From: Candidatus Zixiibacteriota bacterium
Lineage (GTDB): Bacteria > Zixibacteria > MSB-5A5 > GN15 > PGXB01
Direction of reading: 5' to 3'
Length of the DNA: 7,237 nucleotides
Assembly: GCA_020345705.1 (NCBI GenBank)
Contig: CP070766.1
Span: 936,891 to 944,127 of the forward strand
The position numbers and the translations under genes are program-made. The notes under the pieces were generated by a model. That model made no database searches and had not been told where the DNA came from. It was given only the letters and a program-made list of their open reading frames with translations. Every line of letters begins with the position of its first letter. Within the stretch, counting starts at the first letter, position 1. Shown here one piece after another: positions 1-5,887 of this stretch.

Positions 1-398
1 ACCAGATCGGCGCCGTCATCCATGGTGATGTGCGGTCTGATATCCAGTGTCTGATTTATATGCTTGTAATATGTCTTTCTGTCTTCATCAAATATGGAAA
101 AAACCGGGATGCCGTGGTCTTTGACCAGCGAGGCGGCGACGTCGTCCTGAGTCGAGAGCGGATTCGAGGCGCACAGCGCGGCGAACGCACCACCGGCCTT
201 GAGGGTAATCATCAGGTTGGCTGTCTCAGTGGTCACGTGCAGACAGCAGGCGAGGTGAGTCCCTTTGAGCGGCTTCTCTTTGGCGAATCTCCCCCTGATT
301 AAGCGCAGAACCGGCATATTCTGCTCGGCCCATTCGATGCGCAAACGCCCTTTCTTAGCCAGGGCGGGATCGGCGATATCATGTTTTATCTGTTTCAC
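1..398 (-). CDS. ahcY: S-adenosylhomocysteinase (adenosylhomocysteinase), N-terminal part, cut by window edge
   Basis: This NAD-dependent cytosolic enzyme hydrolyses S-adenosylhomocysteine to adenosine and homocysteine, removing the inhibitory product of methyltransferases. The window holds the first 132 codons of a protein that is usually 400-470 residues long, so the NAD-binding domain lies outside. The visible part is typical of the family: IADPALAKKGRLRIEWAEQ near the N-terminus, CCLHVTTETANL with the conserved His at about residue 54, CASNPLSTQDDVAA at about 77-89, and MDDGADL at the window edge with the substrate-binding Asp at about 127. The start is GTG at 398, because no in-frame ATG precedes the conserved region. 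An AGAAGGA ribosome-binding site lies about 10 nt upstream, inside the end of metK. Only three bases separate it from the metK stop codon, so the two are cotranscribed. Identity is very secure; the start is fairly secure. Confidence 0.95.
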   Translation of the reverse strand, partial: MKQIKHDIADPALAKKGRLRIEWAEQNMPVLRLIRGRFAKEKPLKGTHLACCLHVTTETANLMITLKAGGAFAALCASNPLSTQDDVAASLVKDHGIPVFSIFDEDRKTYYKHINQTLDIRPHITMDDGADL

Positions 399-401
399 TT
401 C

Positions 402-1565
402 TCAAGCATCCTTCTGCAAATCTTTTACCTTGTCAAGCCTTTCCCAGGTAAACTCGGGATAATTCCACCCGAAATGCCCGTAGCAGGCGGTCTTCTCGTA
501 AATAGGCCGAAGAAGATCCAGCGACTGAATAATCCCTCTGGGGGTCAGGTCAAAATTCTTTCTTACAATCTCAGCTATCCGGCTTTCCGGTATCTCATTA
601 GTCTCGTCGGTGAAAATCATGATCGACACCGGCTCGGCCACGCCGATAACATAGGCCAGCTGAATAGTGCATTTTTCCGCCAGACCGGCGGCCACGATAT
701 TCTTGGCGATGTACCGGGCCATGTACGATGCCGACCGGTCCACCTTGGTGGGGTCTTTGCCGGAGAAGGCTCCCCCGCCGTGCGAGGCCATCCCGCCGTA
801 CGTGTCAACGATGATTTTCCGTCCGGTCATGCCGGTATCCGAACGGGGTCCGCCGATAACGAACTTGCCGGTGGGATTGACGTAGTATCTCGTTTTTTCG
901 TCAAGCATCGATTCCGGAATCACCGGTCTCATGACTTTATCGATAATTTCCTGCCGCGATTCCTCGGTTATGTGTTTGCCGGTACTGTCCAGGATTTCCT
1001 CGGAATGCTGAGCCGATATAACCACGGCGTCGACCCTTACCGGCACGCGATCACGGTACTCTATTGTCACCTGCGACTTACCGTCAGGTCCAAGAAACGG
1101 AAGAATATTCTTCTTGCGCACTTCGGCCAGTCGTTTCGTCAGTTTGTGGGCGAGCATGATCGGCATCGGCATCAGTTCCTCGGTCTCCCGGCTGGCATAT
1201 CCGCTCATCAGGCCCTGATCACCGGCGCCGCCGGTGTCAACGCCCTGGGCGATATCGGGGGATTGATTGCCGATGGCGTTAAGTATCGCACAGGCGTCGT
1301 ATGTGAAGCCGTATTTGGGATTAGTGTATCCGATATCCTTAACAAGATTCTGCACCAGGGAGTGCATATCGACGTAGCCGGTCGTTGTTATCTCGCCACC
1401 GACAATGACCAGACCGACGGTTATAAAGCTTTCGCAGGCCACTCTGCCGTGAGTATCCTGTCTGATAACGTCATCCAGCACGGCATCGGAAATCTGGTCG
1501 CACATTTTATCCGGGTGACCCTCGGTCACGGACTCTGACGTAAACAGAAAATCGCCTGTTTTCAT
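402..1565 (-). CDS. metK: S-adenosylmethionine synthetase (methionine adenosyltransferase)
   Basis: MetK makes S-adenosylmethionine from methionine and ATP, releasing phosphate and pyrophosphate; it acts in the cytosol as an oligomer, normally a tetramer. The 387-residue product is full length (E. coli MetK is 384). Signature motifs are intact: EGHPDK at 15-20 with the catalytic His and metal-binding Asp, GGAGDQGLM at 112-120, PTGKFVIGGPRSDTGMTGRK at 231-250, and the glycine-rich GGGAFSGKDPTKVDRSA at 263-279, which forms the phosphate-binding signature. The ATG start is supported by an AGGAGA ribosome-binding site six bases upstream. It follows the nucleotidyltransferase gene by 27 nt and precedes ahcY by 3 nt, so the pair supplies the methyl donor and removes its by-product. 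No S-box (SAM) or SAH riboswitch fits into the short upstream gap. No truncation or missing residue is seen. Confidence 0.98.
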   Translation of the reverse strand: MKTGDFLFTSESVTEGHPDKMCDQISDAVLDDVIRQDTHGRVACESFITVGLVIVGGEITTTGYVDMHSLVQNLVKDIGYTNPKYGFTYDACAILNAIGNQSPDIAQGVDTGGAGDQGLMSGYASRETEELMPMPIMLAHKLTKRLAEVRKKNILPFLGPDGKSQVTIEYRDRVPVRVDAVVISAQHSEEILDSTGKHITEESRQEIIDKVMRPVIPESMLDEKTRYYVNPTGKFVIGGPRSDTGMTGRKIIVDTYGGMASHGGGAFSGKDPTKVDRSASYMARYIAKNIVAAGLAEKCTIQLAYVIGVAEPVSIMIFTDETNEIPESRIAEIVRKNFDLTPRGIIQSLDLLRPIYEKTACYGHFGWNYPEFTWERLDKVKDLQKDA

Positions 1566-1571
1566 TGATGG

Positions 1572-1577
1572 TCTCCT
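1572..1577 (-). promoter_or_regulatory. Ribosome-binding site of metK
   Basis: The minus strand reads AGGAGA followed by six bases and then ATG at 1565. It is the best Shine-Dalgarno match in the window and fixes the metK start. It sits in the 27-nt gap after the nucleotidyltransferase gene, so metK has strong independent translation initiation within the transcript. Confidence 0.8.
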
Positions 1578-1592
1578 GAAACCGTTCTATGA

Positions 1593-2579
1593 TCAGAAGT
1601 ATCCTATATCCGACAATTCCCCAACGTTAAGGCGGCTGTAAGTCCCTCTGACAACAGCCTTCTGCCCGATAATCGACTCATCAAGGAGACTGTATTCGAT
1701 TGACGCGCCGTCACAGATAATGGAATCTTTGATTATAGAACGGTGTATTTTAGCGTTGTCTGCAATCGAAACGTACGGTCCGATGATTGATTCCTCAACC
1801 ACGGCCCGCGGTGCTATATAGACGGGTGGAACAATTACCGAACCGGGATAGTTGCTCACTTCGCTCGATTCGGAAAGGAGAATCCTGTTCGTTTCGAGCA
1901 GGGTCTCCCTCTTGCCGCAATCATACCAGCCGTCCACCAGGACAGGTTTGAAGGCATGCCCGTCCCGGATCATATATTCCAGCGCGTCCGTCAACTGAAT
2001 TTCCCCGCCGGTCTTTTTCCCGAGAATGATGACTTTGTCCAGGTGTTTTTTGAGAACGTCCGAATCTTCGAAGTAATAAACACCGACTACGGCCAGATTC
2101 GATTTGGGATGCTCGGGTTTTTCCTGCAAGGCCAGCACTTTCTCATCATCCACGACGGCTACGCCGAATCGACGCGGGTCCTTCACTTCTTTCAGGCCTA
2201 TGGTATTGCCGCTGTTGCTGATAAATTGCTCGAAATTCATCCGGGCGATGGTGTCGCCGAGAATTACCATGACCGGGCCGCTGTCCATCTTCTCCAGAGC
2301 CAGATGAACCGCAAAGCCAAGACCCAGCAAATCGGACTGCTCCACGAATCTTGATTTGAGGGCGTAATTCTTCCTGACAAAATCAACAATCTGTTCCCCA
2401 AGATGACCTATGACAAAGACTATTTCCTCCGGCTTCAGACCTATGAGCGGATCAAGGATATGGGACAGAATCGGCTTGCCGGCCACACAGATCAGCGACT
2501 TGGGGACCGTGAAAGTATGCGGCCATAAGCGAGTCCCGGCCCCGGCCACCGGTATGATTACTTTCATATTCTTTTTCAT
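1593..2579 (-). CDS. Sugar-phosphate nucleotidyltransferase with C-terminal hexapeptide (LbH) domain
   Basis: The protein resembles glucose-1-phosphate thymidylyl/uridylyltransferases, which join a sugar phosphate to a nucleoside triphosphate to give an activated NDP-sugar for envelope polysaccharides. From the chosen start it has 328 residues. Visible motifs: nucleotide-binding GAGTRLWP at 13-20 with Lys27 of VPKSL, sugar-binding GKPILSHILDPL at 34-45, metal-binding Asp109 in GDT, EKP at 153-155, GGEIQLTDA at 191-199 and WYDCG at 218-222. Residues about 245-312 carry degenerate hexapeptide repeats (PPVYIAPRAVVEESIIGPYVSI and following), a left-handed beta helix. An open frame continues upstream to 2675 but crosses a strong promoter, so the real start is ATG 2579 or ATG 2567; neither has a good Shine-Dalgarno. 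It is followed by metK after 27 nt. The nucleotide and sugar cannot be told from sequence. The tail could mean acyl- or acetyltransferase activity as in GlmU-like enzymes, or only oligomerisation. Confidence 0.88.
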   Translation of the reverse strand: MKKNMKVIIPVAGAGTRLWPHTFTVPKSLICVAGKPILSHILDPLIGLKPEEIVFVIGHLGEQIVDFVRKNYALKSRFVEQSDLLGLGFAVHLALEKMDSGPVMVILGDTIARMNFEQFISNSGNTIGLKEVKDPRRFGVAVVDDEKVLALQEKPEHPKSNLAVVGVYYFEDSDVLKKHLDKVIILGKKTGGEIQLTDALEYMIRDGHAFKPVLVDGWYDCGKRETLLETNRILLSESSEVSNYPGSVIVPPVYIAPRAVVEESIIGPYVSIADNAKIHRSIIKDSIICDGASIEYSLLDESIIGQKAVVRGTYSRLNVGELSDIGYF

Positions 2580-2604
2580 AGATATGGCACAATACAGTGA
2601 GTGT

Positions 2605-2633
2605 AAGATACAAAAGACAATTCCGTTTGTCAA
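2605..2633 (-). promoter_or_regulatory. Sigma70-type promoter for the nucleotidyltransferase-metK-ahcY operon
   Basis: On the minus strand a perfect TTGACA (-35, 2633-2628) is followed by a 17-base spacer and TATCTT (-10, 2610-2605). The expected transcription start is near 2598, giving a leader of about 20 nt to ATG 2579 or 31 nt to ATG 2567. That excludes translation from the upstream open frame reaching 2675. The context GGATTTGACAA is repeated at the other promoter in this window. Confidence 0.75.
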
Positions 2634-2678
2634 ATCCCTCGAGATTAGCGAAGTGCCGGTGTGAATAATCGTCAAAGA

Positions 2679-2707
2679 GGAAGATAATTCGGCCGTTTGC
2701 GGCTTCC
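2679..2707 (-). other. Weak inverted repeat after the membrane cluster
   Basis: Just after the TAG stop at 2713 the minus strand has GGAAG paired at a distance with CTTCC, with CCG-CAAA-CGG nested inside. There is an unpaired bulge and no strong U tract, so it is at best a partial terminator or RNA-stabilising hairpin. Apart from this and the promoter at 2605-2633, the 114 bases from 2599 to 2712 show nothing I can name. Confidence 0.25.
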
Positions 2708-2712
2708 GGCTC

Positions 2713-3363
2713 CTAAAATATCTGGGTCAGGCTCCCGCCCCATTGATAAAACAGGAATTCCGCCCGACCAATGAGAAGCGAAATACGGCCCATGACCGTA
2801 TAACCGAAATGCGCCCCAAAGGCTATCATAATGAACCAGATGCCCACGCGGGCGGTGACTCCAAGGGCGCCTTTATGTTCCTTGGAAAAGTAGAAATAGA
2901 CCAGGGTTGTGATTACCCCGACAATAACCAGAAGGGCCAGCAATATCTTCTCCAGGCCGTCGCCCTGGTTGACAGAGACCATCATAGGCGCGATCTGCTT
3001 AAATATCATACCGTGAAGTGAAGAAATGAGATAAATACCGGCCGTATTTCCAATGACAAACGCCAGCGAGACCCGGCTGACCCAGGTCCACTTCGGTTTC
3101 AGGCGCGCAAACATCAGAACTCCCAGTATTCCCGGAAAAACCAGCCACCATTCGCTGTTGTCAAACATGGGATTGATCAACTGCTGAACAATAACGCTGC
3201 GCCATATCAGACCTACATAATAGCCGGCCGAAAGCCCCGCGAAGATATGCTCGGAAAACTTATAAAAAATATTGTCCTTATAGAGAAACGAAAACAACGA
3301 GAGAATCAGAAAGGCCCGAAGCCAGATCTGAAAATGCTCTACAAATGTCAGGTTCTCAAGCAC
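2713..3363 (-). CDS. Conserved-looking polytopic membrane protein of unknown function (fourth gene of membrane cluster)
   Basis: I do not recognise a named family. The 216-residue product is an integral membrane protein with about six hydrophobic segments: roughly 11-28, 38-60, 72-86, 97-120, 139-158 and 172-195. Likely structured stretches are SEHIFAGLSAGYYVGLIWRS at 37-56, RVSLAFVIGNTAGIYL at 97-112 and GIWFIMIAFGAHFGYTVMGR at 174-193, which have small residues and glycines within helices as in packed membrane bundles. The basic segment ARLKPKWTW at 86-94 probably faces the cytoplasm. The start is GTG at 3363, six bases after the preceding stop codon. The AAGG upstream is very close to the GTG, so initiation may depend on coupling to the preceding gene. 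The gene ends with TAG, after which the promoter of the next operon lies. Its place as last of four closely packed membrane genes suggests a subunit of one complex. Confidence 0.75.
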   Translation of the reverse strand: MLENLTFVEHFQIWLRAFLILSLFSFLYKDNIFYKFSEHIFAGLSAGYYVGLIWRSVIVQQLINPMFDNSEWWLVFPGILGVLMFARLKPKWTWVSRVSLAFVIGNTAGIYLISSLHGMIFKQIAPMMVSVNQGDGLEKILLALLVIVGVITTLVYFYFSKEHKGALGVTARVGIWFIMIAFGAHFGYTVMGRISLLIGRAEFLFYQWGGSLTQIF

Positions 3364-3369
3364 AGCCTT

Positions 3370-4197
3370 TTATTTCTTTTCCTTCTTGCGGGATGCGAAA
3401 TAGCCGATATTGCCGACTATGACAAAGAAAATGACCAGCAGATGCACCAGCGACTGTGAATCCATCCCGCGGGTGGCGGTACCTTTCTTACCGAGCAGCT
3501 TTTCATATTCGGCGGCCCCCTTCATTCCCCCCAGAAGCCCCGTCATCTGACCCGATTCAACGAAGGCATACATCTTGGGCGCCACGACAGCCGTCACGCC
3601 GGAGCCGACGCGGATATCATACTGCGCGTTGACAATCGATATCCAGTAGTCAACGGTGGCGTTATCAGCCACCACGTAAATGAAATCAAGATCGTCGTAG
3701 TTTTTTATGTTCTGCATCATGGGCAATTCGCGAAGCGGCGTTCCGGTATTATCGCTCATGAATATTGACTCGATGGAGCTGGCCAGACCGTGCATGACGG
3801 CCACATAATTGGCCCGATAGCCAAGATTAACGTAGTCGATGCCGTATTCTTTCCCGAATTCCGCGGCCACGGCTCTGGTTACCCGCTCGGCGATCGAAGG
3901 TCCGCCAAGCGGGATATTGGAAACAGTCAGCACGTGCATATCTTTGGAGAACATATGCCTCAGGGCGGCCACTGACATCGGCTCGGTTTCGGCAATTGTC
4001 GAGGGGTAGTAATCGAATGTCAGCATCACGGCACTGCTGTCGGGAAGGGCATCGATAGCGTTGAAAAGCTGCTTCGCTTCGGGAGTAAGCCCGATGGGGA
4101 ACTTCATGGCGATTATCATGGGCAGGGTGACAGAAAGCGCCACCAGCAGGTAAATCCAGCGCCGATCAATATTGGCGATTCTTTCCCAGAAACCCAT
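3370..4197 (-). CDS. Bitopic membrane protein with large extracytoplasmic domain, unknown function (third gene of cluster)
   Basis: The 275-residue product has an N-terminal transmembrane helix (about 14-31, after RR at 12-13) and a C-terminal one (about 249-266) followed by the basic tail SRKKEKK. By the positive-inside rule both ends are cytoplasmic and residues about 35-247 are extracytoplasmic. This domain reads as alternating alpha/beta: AVMLTFDYYP at 56-65, MHVLTVSNIPLGGP at 87-100, GIDYVNLGYRANYVAVMHGL at 119-138, DLDFIYVVADNATVDYWI at 169-186 and AVVAPKMYAFVESGQ at 203-217. A striking juxtamembrane stretch, GQMTGLLGGMKGAAEYEKLL, lies at 216-235. No lipobox or catalytic signature is seen. 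A substrate-binding or sensor role is only a guess. The ATG directly abuts the TAA of the preceding gene (no gap), with AAGGA just upstream, so translation is probably coupled. Confidence 0.78.
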   Translation of the reverse strand: MGFWERIANIDRRWIYLLVALSVTLPMIIAMKFPIGLTPEAKQLFNAIDALPDSSAVMLTFDYYPSTIAETEPMSVAALRHMFSKDMHVLTVSNIPLGGPSIAERVTRAVAAEFGKEYGIDYVNLGYRANYVAVMHGLASSIESIFMSDNTGTPLRELPMMQNIKNYDDLDFIYVVADNATVDYWISIVNAQYDIRVGSGVTAVVAPKMYAFVESGQMTGLLGGMKGAAEYEKLLGKKGTATRGMDSQSLVHLLVIFFVIVGNIGYFASRKKEKK

Positions 4198-4908
4198 TTA
4201 TCCTTTCCCCATGTATGTTCGTTCAATTCCCAGCATGATCCGAAGCGACATCGACGCCGCCCCCAGGGCCGCGCCGATAATAATACCGCGCTGGACGGCA
4301 ACGTTGAAACCGTTCATTATAAAGGTATTGATGTAATCGGGCACGCTGTCGCCAAACAGTCTCAGAAAGGCTTCCCCCATCGGCACCCGCCACAGCATTA
4401 CCAGAAGGGCCGTCAAAAGCAGTAGCGTGGCATCGGCACTGCGGGCCCGAAAGGCCCTGTAAGCCGCCGAGGCGATAAAGAAGGCCAGCATGGCAAACAT
4501 CGTCTCCATCATCGGAGAGTCGAGATAGTTGAAAAGCCAGTCATAAATGGAATTGGGGCCGGTTCCGAACAGCGAGCCCCAGCTTTCCGGTATTATGCTG
4601 AAAAGGACCTTCCCGCCGTTGGAGCTTTTGGAGACCGGAAGCATGGCTGGAACGGCCATGGCGAAAACCGAGACCACCGTCATCAGCTTGAACGGCCAAT
4701 CCCGACTTTTCATGGCAACCGCTCGGGCATTGACGCGCACGATGGAAAAAACGCCCAAAACGAGAGCAAAGCCACCGACAATTGTGACCCACTGGAGGAC
4801 AAACTCCTCGGCTTTCTGACCGAATATCTGCTCGTTATCGAAAAAGAAGCTGATTACCATTATGAATCCGGACAGGAATGCTGTTATGATGGGAACGGTT
4901 GTGCGCAC
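4198..4908 (-). CDS. Six-helix integral membrane protein of unknown function (second gene of cluster)
   Basis: The 236-residue product is strongly hydrophobic, with predicted helices at about 5-22, 36-58, 74-92, 133-151, 160-178 and 204-222. Notable stretches are YRAFRARSADATLLLLTALLVML at 150-172 and VQRGIIIGAALGAASMSLRIMLGIER at 205-230. The arginine-rich loops at 151-156 and 223-230 probably face the cytoplasm. A polar loop at about 93-132 probably faces outward. I know no function for it and see no transporter, exporter or protease signature. The start is GTG at 4908, five bases after the stop of the preceding gene, which ends in a double TAA TAA. A weak AGG lies about nine bases upstream. 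The stop codon touches the ATG of the next gene. GTG is the best available start because the first helix begins at once. Confidence 0.75.
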   Translation of the reverse strand: MRTTVPIITAFLSGFIMVISFFFDNEQIFGQKAEEFVLQWVTIVGGFALVLGVFSIVRVNARAVAMKSRDWPFKLMTVVSVFAMAVPAMLPVSKSSNGGKVLFSIIPESWGSLFGTGPNSIYDWLFNYLDSPMMETMFAMLAFFIASAAYRAFRARSADATLLLLTALLVMLWRVPMGEAFLRLFGDSVPDYINTFIMNGFNVAVQRGIIIGAALGAASMSLRIMLGIERTYMGKG

Positions 4909-4913
4909 TTTTA

Positions 4914-5792
4914 TTAGCCTACATCGAATATATTATGGTACCACTCTCCCGCCCCGAGAGTCGCGAGCACCGCACCGAGAATAATCGCAACAATTATTAT
5001 GATCTTGACAAAATCCTGACCTTTAAGCCCACCCAGCATCAACGGCTCGTGGCTCAGATAGCTTGAAGCAGCGTAGAGCTCTTCACCCATTAACGTGTAG
5101 TCGCAAGCGGCGATGAAAAAAGGCAACTGCTCCGGGCGCGCCGTGCCGGCAATCTGAATCGAACCGGCGGCATTGCCGGTCTCGGCAAGAAGCAGCGATT
5201 CGGCGAAAAAGGCTCCCATGTAGATATTGGCCGCGGGTCTCTCACGCATCATCCAGCCGTTGACGGTGGCAGTGAAGGCGAACTGCTCGCCGGCGACATA
5301 TTTGACCATGTCCTTGTCATAGGCGTCGCGCCGTCCAACCTCCATATAGGCCTGCTCGACCACCTCCTGGCCGGCCGCAAGAATCATCGGATACCTCACC
5401 GGAACCGAAAGAGGCGTATCATACTGGGCTACTATCTTGGCCACTCGTCCCAAAATCGACAGGCCGGCGATGGTCTCGATGTCTTCCACGTCAGCTATCC
5501 CGGGGATGAAAAGAACCGGCTTGCCCATTTCAGTGGCGCGGCCGACCGCCTCTTCGACCGCGTCAATACCGGCGATTTTGCGGATAAAAAGCGGCTTGCC
5601 CTGTTTAGCCCATCGCGTGTAGAGCAGGACCGCCGCCGAGAAAACGAGGGCGAATATCAGAACCGGAAGCCTGTCAAGGCGAAAGACGGAACCGTCGTCA
5701 GTCTGACCCCAGGCGGACAAAATCGGGAAGCCGGAAAAAAAAATCGTGGCTGCTAAAATCCTGATGGTAGCCAAGAGCGGTCGTCTATTCAC
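4914..5792 (-). CDS. DUF6754-like membrane-anchored protein (first gene of cluster)
   Basis: From memory, and not verified, this resembles the uncharacterised family DUF6754. The 292-residue product has a signal-like first hydrophobic segment (about 8-28, after MNRR), a second helix at 43-59, a soluble region at about 62-261 and a C-terminal helix at 263-281. Basic residues after helix 2 (RWAKQGKPLFIRK, 60-72) place the soluble region in the cytoplasm. Marked stretches within it are GKPVLFIPGIADVEDIETIAGLSILGRVAKI at 90-120, DTPLSVPV at 125-132, GEQFAFTATVNGWM at 168-181, YMGAFFAESLLLAETG at 191-206, and SHEPLMLGGLKGQDFVK at 247-263. No catalytic motif is recognised. The start is GTG at 5792: no in-frame ATG exists upstream before a stop at 5823-5825, and there is no Shine-Dalgarno. 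The promoter just upstream would start transcription at this codon. It leads a four-gene operon. Confidence 0.78.
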   Translation of the reverse strand: MNRRPLLATIRILAATIFFSGFPILSAWGQTDDGSVFRLDRLPVLIFALVFSAAVLLYTRWAKQGKPLFIRKIAGIDAVEEAVGRATEMGKPVLFIPGIADVEDIETIAGLSILGRVAKIVAQYDTPLSVPVRYPMILAAGQEVVEQAYMEVGRRDAYDKDMVKYVAGEQFAFTATVNGWMMRERPAANIYMGAFFAESLLLAETGNAAGSIQIAGTARPEQLPFFIAACDYTLMGEELYAASSYLSHEPLMLGGLKGQDFVKIIIIVAIILGAVLATLGAGEWYHNIFDVG

Positions 5793-5798
5793 GGCGTA

Positions 5799-5826
5799 AA
5801 GATAAGTATTCTTAGCCAGTTGTCAA
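5799..5826 (-). promoter_or_regulatory. Sigma70-type promoter for the four-gene membrane cluster
   Basis: The minus strand shows a perfect TTGACA (5826-5821), a 16-base spacer and TATCTT (5804-5799). Six bases follow before the G of the GTG start codon at 5792, so the predicted transcription start coincides with the start codon. The flanking GGATTTGACAA is identical over 11 bases to the promoter upstream of the nucleotidyltransferase gene. Confidence 0.7.
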
Positions 5827-5842
5827 ATCCTTTCAGTTGTTC

Positions 5843-5848
5843 ATTATA
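5843..5848 (-). promoter_or_regulatory. Possible second -10 element (TATAAT)
   Basis: A perfect TATAAT hexamer occurs on the minus strand just upstream of the main promoter of the membrane cluster. No reasonable -35 is seen at 16-18 bases and there is no extended TGn. If it is used, the message would have a leader of about 44 nt but still no Shine-Dalgarno near the GTG at 5792. Weak support. Confidence 0.25.
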
Positions 5849-5860
5849 CGGGAATGATCC

Positions 5861-5883
5861 CAAAAACACCGGGAAATTCCAGG
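5861..5883 (-). terminator. Possible weak intrinsic terminator after panC
   Basis: Five bases after the panC stop the minus strand has CCTGGA-ATT-TCCCGG, which pairs as a short stem with one mismatch and a three-base loop. It is followed at once by TGTTTTT. The stem is short, so termination may be partial. Its position between panC and the next promoter fits an operon boundary. Confidence 0.35.
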
Positions 5884-5887
5884 GCCC

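Noticed and set aside
413..436. TTGACA on the minus strand near the end of metK as an ahcY promoter
   Set aside because: At 16-18 bases downstream there is only a poor -10 (such as AAGGAT, three of six matches), and the metK-ahcY gap is 3 nt.
381..1538. Long plus-strand open frame of 385 codons opposite metK
   Set aside because: It is the antisense shadow of metK; the minus-strand frame carries the full MetK motifs and a strong ribosome-binding site.
1566..1592. SAM riboswitch upstream of metK
   Set aside because: The gap is only 27 nt and mostly filled by the ribosome-binding site, with no room for any known SAM-binding fold.
1956..2354. Plus-strand open frame of 132 codons opposite the nucleotidyltransferase
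   Set aside because: No recognisable domain, no ribosome-binding site, and it lies wholly within a gene with clear family motifs.
2580..2675. N-terminal extension of the nucleotidyltransferase frame to 2675
   Set aside because: The extension would cross a TTGACA-17-TATCTT promoter and does not resemble the family, which begins right before the nucleotide-binding GxGTR motif.
5851..5862. Inverted repeat GGGA-TCAT-TCCC in the panC to membrane-cluster gap as an operator
   Set aside because: Four base pairs only, expected by chance, with no second copy near the other promoter.
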